From NCBI GenBank assembly GCA_001969505.1, contig LSSK01000024.1:1-40079 (forward strand): DNA of 40,079 nt, in the 5' to 3' direction. Each line of letters starts with the position of its first letter. Position 1 is the stretch's first letter. This document shows, in pieces, positions 39,891 to 40,079 of the stretch. The DNA comes from Zancudomyces culisetae (taxonomy: Eukaryota > Kickxellomycota > Harpellomycetes > Harpellales > Legeriomycetaceae). The notes under the pieces are model-generated. The model worked only from the letters and a program-made list of their open reading frames with translations, did no database searches and was not told where the DNA came from. The position numbers and the translations under genes were made by a program.

Positions 39891-40079
39891 ATGTATTTGC
39901 TGCTATTAGTGATTATTGCAATCTTAAAATAAAACTGTTCCCCACTGCCTGAATCTTTGCACTCTTTTAATGCCGTTATTCTTAAAATAAGTAGATTTTT
40001 TCCCTCTAATATTTGCCAAATATTGTTAATTAATATTGTTTTGGTTTCAAAATAAATAAAACCTGATATTGAACAATGT

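Overview
The window is nuclear DNA from an ascomycete yeast. It is AT-rich, the genes are compact, and the proteins match Saccharomycotina or Schizosaccharomyces families. Spliceosomal introns are common (GTAAGT-type 5' sites, sometimes a CTAAC branch box just before the AG). CTG reads as Leu at conserved sites in GDH and SUP35, so this is not a CUG-Ser yeast. UCH37, a Set7-like SET protein and a five-intron hydrolase gene point to an early-diverging, intron-rich yeast (a Dipodascales-like lineage is possible; this is inference). All exon models were built by hand from splice sites, reading phase and family homology.

Left block (1-9.5 kb): the 3' part of SPC98 (gamma-tubulin complex), SUP35 (translation termination), YVH1 (three exons), TLG1 (four exons, minus) and OTU1 (minus). 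A gene-poor stretch of about 4 kb follows (9.55-13.63 kb), with recurrent ATCGAT and TGAC-T(n) motifs. Next come NADP-glutamate dehydrogenase, a GC-rich structured-RNA-like locus with Pol III-type boxes (about 15.47-15.91 kb), a large ABC-F ATPase and the endosomal syntaxin PEP12 (minus).

An assembly gap (21017-21542) splits an unrecognised small gene. The right block (21.6-34.8 kb) is dense and intron-rich: a retinol-dehydrogenase-like SDR (minus), UCH37/UCH2, mitochondrial bL34, RRP45 (minus, four exons), RPR2/RPP21 (five exons), a lipid-droplet-hydrolase-like gene (minus, six exons, one GC-AG intron, coding end overlapping RPR2), PPT2 (mitochondrial ACP phosphopantetheinyl transferase), a Set7-like SET protein (minus) and xylulokinase (five exons). 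A tandem tRNA-Gly/tRNA-Pro pair follows. The right end is sparse: a secreted acidic repeat protein, a decayed 5'-truncated LINE tail and a small unrecognised protein.

The genes do not form one pathway. Two are endosome/TGN SNAREs (TLG1, PEP12), three belong to ubiquitin or RNA turnover (OTU1, UCH2, RRP45), and two are mitochondrial (bL34, PPT2). The most unusual items are the GC-rich RNA-like locus flanked by a 15-bp near-direct repeat, the gene-poor ATCGAT island, a His in the SNARE zero layer of TLG1, and the architecture of SUP35.
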